Both the position numbers and the translations under genes were made by a program. DNA of 64,000 nt, taken from NCBI RefSeq assembly GCF_900142645.1, contig NZ_FRBP01000009.1:1-64000 (forward strand). Reading direction: 5' to 3'. The DNA comes from Eubacterium callanderi (lineage in GTDB: Bacteria > Bacillota > Clostridia > Eubacteriales > Eubacteriaceae). A model generated the notes under the pieces. The model had not been told where the DNA came from, did no database searches, and was given only the letters and a program-made list of their open reading frames with translations. Positions 60,345 through 64,000 of this stretch are shown piece by piece; positions within the stretch are counted from its first letter, which is position 1, and each line of letters starts with the position of its first letter.

Positions 60345-60989
60345 TTATGCAAGGAATTTTAAGTGGGAAAAATCCTTTTCGGCTATAAAATGATGGGAAA
60401 AGGTCATCAGGTTTTCAAAAACGGAGGGGGGAACCTCCAGGTTTTTACAGGTATTCCGGATCAGGTAATAGACAAGCTGATCAAGGGTCAGATGCAGGTC
60501 GCCAGCAAAAAAGTTTAAAAAGATTTCGCGCCGTGTCCCAAACTCCGCCAGAAGGATGATTTCAAAGTCGAGGTGCTCGGGGCTGTGGCCAAGGGCATCC
60601 AGCATTTCGTGGTATTTTTCACGCATGAGCCCGTGCATCACCCGGTAATTTGACTTATCCTGGATGATTTCGCAGTAAAAGCGCTTGTTGTGTTCGTCGG
60701 TAAGAACAATGGTATAAACCATAAACTGAAAGAGGCAGAACTGTTCCAACGGGTCTATCACTGCGCTTTTTTTAATAAAATGGTAAATATCAGTAAAGAA
60801 TTGCCGATAGATTTCCTCGACAAGGTCGTCCTTCTTTTTGAAGTAGTAGTTTAAGTTGCCGAGGCTCAGATCCGCCAGTGCCGCAATGGATTTTAGTTGT
60901 GTGGCGTGATAGCCGTTCTGATAAAATGCATTCTTAGCAAAATGCAGAATCTTTTCTTTTGTGAGATTTCCTTTTCGTTTAATTGCCAT
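60345..60989 (-). CDS. TetR-family regulator, module 2
   Basis: 214 residues, a close paralogue of the regulator at 41312-41956 with the same length. The HTH reads TKEKILHFAKNAFYQNGYHATQLKSIA, LGNLNYYFKKKDDLV. It is convergent with the URO-D gene and divergent from the SnoaL-like gene. It probably represses the operator at 58889 and perhaps its own promoter. Either regulator might act on both modules because the recognition helices are almost the same. Confidence 0.92.
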   Translation of the reverse strand: MAIKRKGNLTKEKILHFAKNAFYQNGYHATQLKSIAALADLSLGNLNYYFKKKDDLVEEIYRQFFTDIYHFIKKSAVIDPLEQFCLFQFMVYTIVLTDEHNKRFYCEIIQDKSNYRVMHGLMREKYHEMLDALGHSPEHLDFEIILLAEFGTRREIFLNFFAGDLHLTLDQLVYYLIRNTCKNLEVPPSVFENLMTFSHHFIAEKDFSHLKFLA

Positions 60990-61009
60990 AGTTATCGCCC
61001 TCCCTCAAA

Positions 61010-61078
61010 AGTATAGCATAAAAACAGGGAAGAAAATAGAATTATTTAGGAATTAATCTACAAAAAACTAAAAAAAAG
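61010..61078 (-). promoter_or_regulatory. Promoter of tetR copy 2 with half-operator
   Basis: On the minus strand a T-rich block with TTTTTTAG and GTTTTTTGTA, the half-site ATTCCTAAAT (61044-61053), and an extended -10 TG-C-TATACT (61010-61017). The sequence aligns with the region 41228-41293 upstream of tetR copy 1. Confidence 0.65.
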
Positions 61079-61096
61079 CAAAATGAGGTAAAATTT

Positions 61097-61708
61097 ATGT
61101 TTAAAAGATTATATGATGTGGATGACAGTCTGCAAAAAGATCTGTTTTTGGTAAAGGAGCTGGTTACCTTTGAGCGGTTCTGCCGGGATCAGAGTCTGTG
61201 GATAGAGATGAAGAAATGCTTCCACCCCGAATCAGCTGTGTGTATTTCCTGGTATAAGGGCAGCGGACAGGGCTTTATTGAGGCTTCTGAAAAAATGAAA
61301 GGTTTTGCACCGCATAAAATCAATCATATGGTAGCCCGCTGCAATGGCGACAGAGCCGTGGCGGAATGTATCACCAGTATACAGATGCGCCAGAAGCTGC
61401 AGGGGCAGTGGTATGACCTGACCTCTTACGCCCGGCTGCATTACCGGCTGGTAAGGGAGAGGGACTGCTGGCTTATCTTATCGTTGACCGGTATTTATGA
61501 GAAAGACACCGTGGAGCCGGCTTACTGCATTGGTACGCCGCAGCCCCTTGATTTTGACCCGGAAGGCTATCGGCCGTCTTATGCTGCTCTGTGCTATTTC
61601 TTTGAAAAATCGGGCATGGCGTTTTACGATGACCTGCCGGGGATCGACCGGCCCGAAATGGTGAACGCTCTCTATGAATCGAGCGGAAAGTGGCTTTCGG
61701 AAGCGTAA
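61097..61708 (+). CDS. SnoaL/NTF2-like family protein
   Basis: 203 residues. The first ~140 residues resemble a SnoaL_4/NTF2-like cone fold (LKDLFLVKELVTFERFCRDQ-like start, then a central HMVARCNGDRAVAEC and LTSYARLHYRLVRERDCWLI). Members are often hydratases, isomerases or of unknown function. GAGG precedes the ATG. It is divergent from tetR 2, hence possibly under its control and linked to the module 2 substrate. Confidence 0.75.
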   Translation: MFKRLYDVDDSLQKDLFLVKELVTFERFCRDQSLWIEMKKCFHPESAVCISWYKGSGQGFIEASEKMKGFAPHKINHMVARCNGDRAVAECITSIQMRQKLQGQWYDLTSYARLHYRLVRERDCWLILSLTGIYEKDTVEPAYCIGTPQPLDFDPEGYRPSYAALCYFFEKSGMAFYDDLPGIDRPEMVNALYESSGKWLSEA

Positions 61709-61719
61709 GGCGCTTCCCA

Positions 61720-61761
61720 ATACCCGGGACGTAACGTCTGGTTATGTCCCGGGTATTTTTT
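61720..61761 (+). terminator. Conserved-family terminator, copy 5
   Basis: ATACCCGGGACGTAAC-GTCTG-GTTATGTCCCGGGTAT then TTTTTT. It ends the SnoaL-like transcript. Confidence 0.92.
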
Positions 61762-61873
61762 GCTGCCTTGAAGGTACTTTAAGGCTTTTCTGTTAAAATG
61801 AATCAATGTACTGCAGCCTGTGCTTTTAAATTGATCTTTTTCTTTTAAAAAAAGAATTATTTTTGATTTTTAA

Positions 61874-61899
61874 GTTTAAAAAGTGAGAAATTTGGGTAT
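61874..61899 (+). promoter_or_regulatory. Sigma-B-type promoter of rsbV-rsbW-sigB
   Basis: GTTTAA, 14 bases, GGGTAT is an exact match to both sigma-B consensus hexamers. It lies ~78 bp before rsbV, so the operon is probably autoregulated. Confidence 0.85.
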
Positions 61900-61976
61900 A
61901 ATATTCCCAGTGATGTTGAATGAATGCATATTAGGAGCTGGTTACCAGCTCGACTATGTTCGTTGAGGAGGATATA

Positions 61977-62288
61977 ATGTTTGAAATAAGTGAATTAGAA
62001 AACGGCCGGGAAGGTGTACGTGTTACAGGAGAAGTTGATATCTATACTGCCACGCAGTTTAAGGAACCCATCGAAAAATTGATCGAAGCAAATACAAAAG
62101 ATATTTTTCTGGATTTAACAGACCTGTCTTACATTGACAGCACAGGAATCGGTATCCTGATTGAGCTGCGAAAGGGCAGCATGAGCAGAGATCTGAACAT
62201 GACGCTGATCAACCCCCAGAAAAATGTTGTCAAGCTGCTGCAGCTGACCGGTGTCGATCAAATTTTTAGTATTGTGGAGGAAAAATAG
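61977..62288 (+). CDS. rsbV: Anti-sigma factor antagonist (STAS domain)
   Basis: 103 residues from ATG 61977, with GAGGAGG before it; a longer in-frame ATG at 61956 lacks a ribosome site. The STAS domain has SYIDSTGIGIL with phosphorylatable Ser55. Unphosphorylated RsbV binds RsbW and frees sigma-B. It resembles SpoIIAA, but gene order rsbV-rsbW-sigB without spo genes supports the stress version. Phosphatases such as RsbU are not in the window. Confidence 0.9.
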   Translation: MFEISELENGREGVRVTGEVDIYTATQFKEPIEKLIEANTKDIFLDLTDLSYIDSTGIGILIELRKGSMSRDLNMTLINPQKNVVKLLQLTGVDQIFSIVEEK

Positions 62289-62290
62289 CA

Positions 62291-62731
62291 ATGAGTGAAA
62301 TGAGTTGCAGTACATGCAGAAGTTTGCAGGGAGAAACAGTTCACATTAGCCTGCCGAGTCTTCCGCAGTTTGTCAGCCTTGCGCGCTTGACGGTTGCATC
62401 GGTCGGAAATATCGTTGGCTTTTCGATCGATGTGGTAGAGGACCTGAAGGTCGCCGTTTCTGAGGCCTGCACGAACGCCCTGCGTCATGGCTGCTCCAGC
62501 GAGCAGTGCTATGACCTGTATTATCAGCTTGATCAGGACAAGCTTACCATTCGTGTTGAAGATAGTGGTGAGGGCTATGAGCCTGAAAGCATCAGTGAGC
62601 CGGAACTGCCCGGCAACCAGGCCGGCGGCTTTGGCCTGTTTATTATTAAATCGTTGATGGATGAGGTAGAAATCGTCAGTAATAAAGGAATGGGTACCAG
62701 TATCACGATGGTGAAATACCTGAGGACGTAA
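62291..62731 (+). CDS. rsbW: Anti-sigma-B kinase
   Basis: 146 residues. The GHKL-type ATP-binding domain has VAVSEACTNALRHG (N box), VEDSGEGYEPE and GGFGLFIIKSLMDEVE. It sequesters sigma-B and phosphorylates RsbV. The N-terminus carries two CxxC-like cysteines (MSCSTCRS), not usual for RsbW and possibly redox-sensitive. It starts 2 bp after rsbV. Confidence 0.92.
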   Translation: MSEMSCSTCRSLQGETVHISLPSLPQFVSLARLTVASVGNIVGFSIDVVEDLKVAVSEACTNALRHGCSSEQCYDLYYQLDQDKLTIRVEDSGEGYEPESISEPELPGNQAGGFGLFIIKSLMDEVEIVSNKGMGTSITMVKYLRT

Positions 62732-62732
62732 G

Positions 62733-63485
62733 ATGGAATATCCAAATCAAATGACAAAACAGGAATCAAAGAAGCTGTTTATCGAATATAAGAAAACAGG
62801 CGATAAGGAAATTCGTGATCGCCTCATCGAGAATTTCCTGTATATTCCTAAATTACTGGTCAAAAAATACGCTTACCGCAGCAACGATGTGGAAGATATT
62901 TATCAGGTTGCCTGTCTGGGCCTGATGTACGCAGTCGAACGCTACGACCCTGACAGGGGCTTTGAATTTGACACCTTTGCATCACCAACCATCATCGGCG
63001 AAATTAAAAAATATTATCGTGACAAACAGTGGATTATCCGGGTTCCGAGAAGGATTCAGGAGCTCAACCGCGAGATTAACCGGGCGAAGACAACCCTGGA
63101 GCATAAGCTCATGAAGACACCGACAATCTCTGAGATAGCCGACTACCTGGAAGTGACTGAGGAAGCTGTGATTGAAGCGATGGAAGGCAATAATGTCTTT
63201 TATCCAAAATCCTTATCAACAGAATTTGAAAGCAATGCAGACGGACAGGAAGCAACGCTCTTAGATTTGATCGGTGAAGAAGATGAACGGATCGAAAACA
63301 TTGGAAATGTCGAGGACCTCCGCCAGCGCCTGGAAAGCCTGAACCCAGTCGAGCGGATGATCATCGAAGAGCGTTATTATAACGGAAAAACCCAGAAGGA
63401 GGTGGCCGCCATTATCGGTAAATCACAGATGACGGTATCCCGTCTGGAAAAGAAGGTTATGGAGAAGCTGAGAGCCAACCTGTAA
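62733..63485 (+). CDS. sigB: RNA polymerase sigma factor, SigB/F/G family
   Basis: 250 residues. Region 2 has DVEDIYQVACLGLMYAVERYDP and FDTFASPTIIGEIKKYYRD, region 3 starts PRRIQELNREI, and region 4 has GKTQKEVAAIIGKSQMTVSRLEKK. It should recognise GTTTAA/GGGTAT promoters as seen at 61874 and 54150. It starts one base after the rsbW stop. Confidence 0.93.
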   Translation: MEYPNQMTKQESKKLFIEYKKTGDKEIRDRLIENFLYIPKLLVKKYAYRSNDVEDIYQVACLGLMYAVERYDPDRGFEFDTFASPTIIGEIKKYYRDKQWIIRVPRRIQELNREINRAKTTLEHKLMKTPTISEIADYLEVTEEAVIEAMEGNNVFYPKSLSTEFESNADGQEATLLDLIGEEDERIENIGNVEDLRQRLESLNPVERMIIEERYYNGKTQKEVAAIIGKSQMTVSRLEKKVMEKLRANL

Positions 63486-63506
63486 TCTTAAGAAAAACAA
63501 GGCAAG

Positions 63507-63536
63507 AAGGGGATTTCGATCCCCTTTAAAAATTTT
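63507..63536 (+). terminator. Terminator of the sigB operon
   Basis: AAGGGGAT-TTCG-ATCCCCTT with a TTCG tetraloop, followed by TAAAAATTTTTT. Confidence 0.85.
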
Positions 63537-63554
63537 TTGTAATTCTTTACAAGT

Positions 63555-63583
63555 TTTAGTGGATAATTTCTGCAAAATATTAT
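63555..63583 (+). promoter_or_regulatory. Putative promoter of the EF-G-like gene
   Basis: TTTAGT, 17 bases, TATTAT. The leader then holds an inverted repeat GCATTTTC (63611-63618) / GAAAATGC (63652-63659). Confidence 0.5.
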
Positions 63584-63692
63584 AAAATAGTAACATGCAA
63601 CAAACCAAACGCATTTTCGGGAAAAATAACCTTTTAAAATAATGATTTCGAGAAAATGCAATCATTTAAGAATCTAGCAAGGGGGAAGAAGC

Positions 63693-64000
63693 ATGAAAAC
63701 GTATCCAACCAAAAACATCAGAAATATCCTTTTATTAGGACATGGAGGAAGCGGCAAGACAACATTGACAGAAGCAATGGCATTTAATGCAGGTGCCATT
63801 GACCGAATGGGCAGAGTTGATGAAGGAAATACCTTATCCGATTTTGATCCGGAAGAAAAGAGAAGAATGTTCTCAATTTCTTCATCCATTATTCCAGTAG
63901 AATATGGTGGACACAAGATTAACATCATCGATGTACCCGGTTATTTTGATTTTATCGGGGACGCCTACGCAGCACTGAGAGTCGCAGATGCGGTTGTTAT
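63693..64000 (+). CDS. Elongation factor G-like GTPase, N-terminal part
   Basis: 102 codons, cut by the window end. The G1 motif GHGGSGKTT near 17-25 and G3 DVPG (instead of the usual DTPG) followed by YFDF near 82-89 indicate the EF-G2-like subgroup, common in Clostridia. The N-terminus MKTYPTKNIRNILLLGHGG is typical of that subgroup. It may be a translation GTPase with a role distinct from the main FusA. GGGGG precedes the ATG. Confidence 0.85.
   Translation, partial: MKTYPTKNIRNILLLGHGGSGKTTLTEAMAFNAGAIDRMGRVDEGNTLSDFDPEEKRRMFSISSSIIPVEYGGHKINIIDVPGYFDFIGDAYAALRVADAVV

Overview
The window reads as chromosomal DNA of a strictly anaerobic, low-to-mid GC Firmicute of class Clostridia. The likely group is Eubacteriaceae-type acetogens such as Eubacterium or Acetobacterium. 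This is inferred from a complete anaerobic (early cobalt insertion) corrinoid pathway, ferredoxin-linked 2-oxoacid oxidoreductase genes, AgrC/AgrA-like signalling, an rsbV-rsbW-sigB unit and two copies of a corrinoid-methyltransferase-like URO-D protein. I see no rRNA, tRNA or CRISPR array.

Layout. (1) 1-2678 is the end of a prophage: holin, GH25/LysM endolysin, two AT-rich cargo genes, and a short-repeat junction. (2) 2679-6226 holds a GGGtGRT protein and a NifU-like scaffold protein, divergent from a DUF2284 metal-binding protein; a 10-bp-arm palindrome lies between them. (3) 6244-9455 holds an isochorismatase-type hydrolase, methylthioadenosine salvage genes mtnP and mtnA, and a TIM-barrel isomerase. 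(4) 9456-19192 is B12 operon 1: promoter, cobalamin riboswitch, terminator, corrinoid ABC importer (btuFCD), cbiA, pduX, cbiC, cbiL, cbiD, cbiE, cbiT. (5) 19193-24629 holds paaK plus an ACT-domain gene, class II aldolase, an unusual double GntR regulator, a candidate small RNA and an XRE regulator. (6) 24680-40582 is B12 operon 2: riboswitch, hemA, sirC-like gene, a hemC-cobA-hemD triple fusion, hemB, hemL, cbiK, cbiF, cbiG, cbiH, cbiJ, cbiP, cbiB, cobD, cobU. Operons 1 and 2 together encode glutamyl-tRNA to adenosylcobinamide-GDP, including threonine kinase PduX and decarboxylase CobD for the aminopropanol linker. No cobS, cobT, cobalamin adenosyltransferase or lower-ligand gene is in the window. 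Two repeat elements interrupt operon 2.

(7) 40673-49104 holds a SEC-C protein, then module 1 (tetR, a 47-aa microprotein, a URO-D-family methyltransferase-like gene, a DcuC-type carrier), an HxlR regulator, a two-subunit 2-oxoacid oxidoreductase and an EamA exporter. (8) 49227-55107 is housekeeping: dnaX, ybaB, recR, ptsI, ptsH, then stress-type genes ytxH and a DUF948 gene with a sigma-B-type promoter. (9) 55160-58062 is a LytTR/GHKL two-component system led by an integrase-like protein that has lost its catalytic residues. (10) 58332-61708 holds a small membrane protein and module 2 (URO-D gene, 50-aa microprotein, convergent tetR, divergent SnoaL-like gene). (11) 61874-64000 holds an apparently autoregulated rsbV-rsbW-sigB operon and the start of an EF-G-like GTPase gene.

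The best candidate for an undescribed system is the duplicated TetR / URO-D-like / microprotein module. Both copies keep the same promoter-operator architecture, mirror-image gene order, near-identical 388-residue enzymes, and a tiny downstream protein that ordinary gene callers could miss. Other notable items are a five-member family of conserved terminator hairpins, a candidate structured RNA with its own promoter and terminator, and a B12 riboswitch placed over the whole glutamate-to-uroporphyrinogen pathway.
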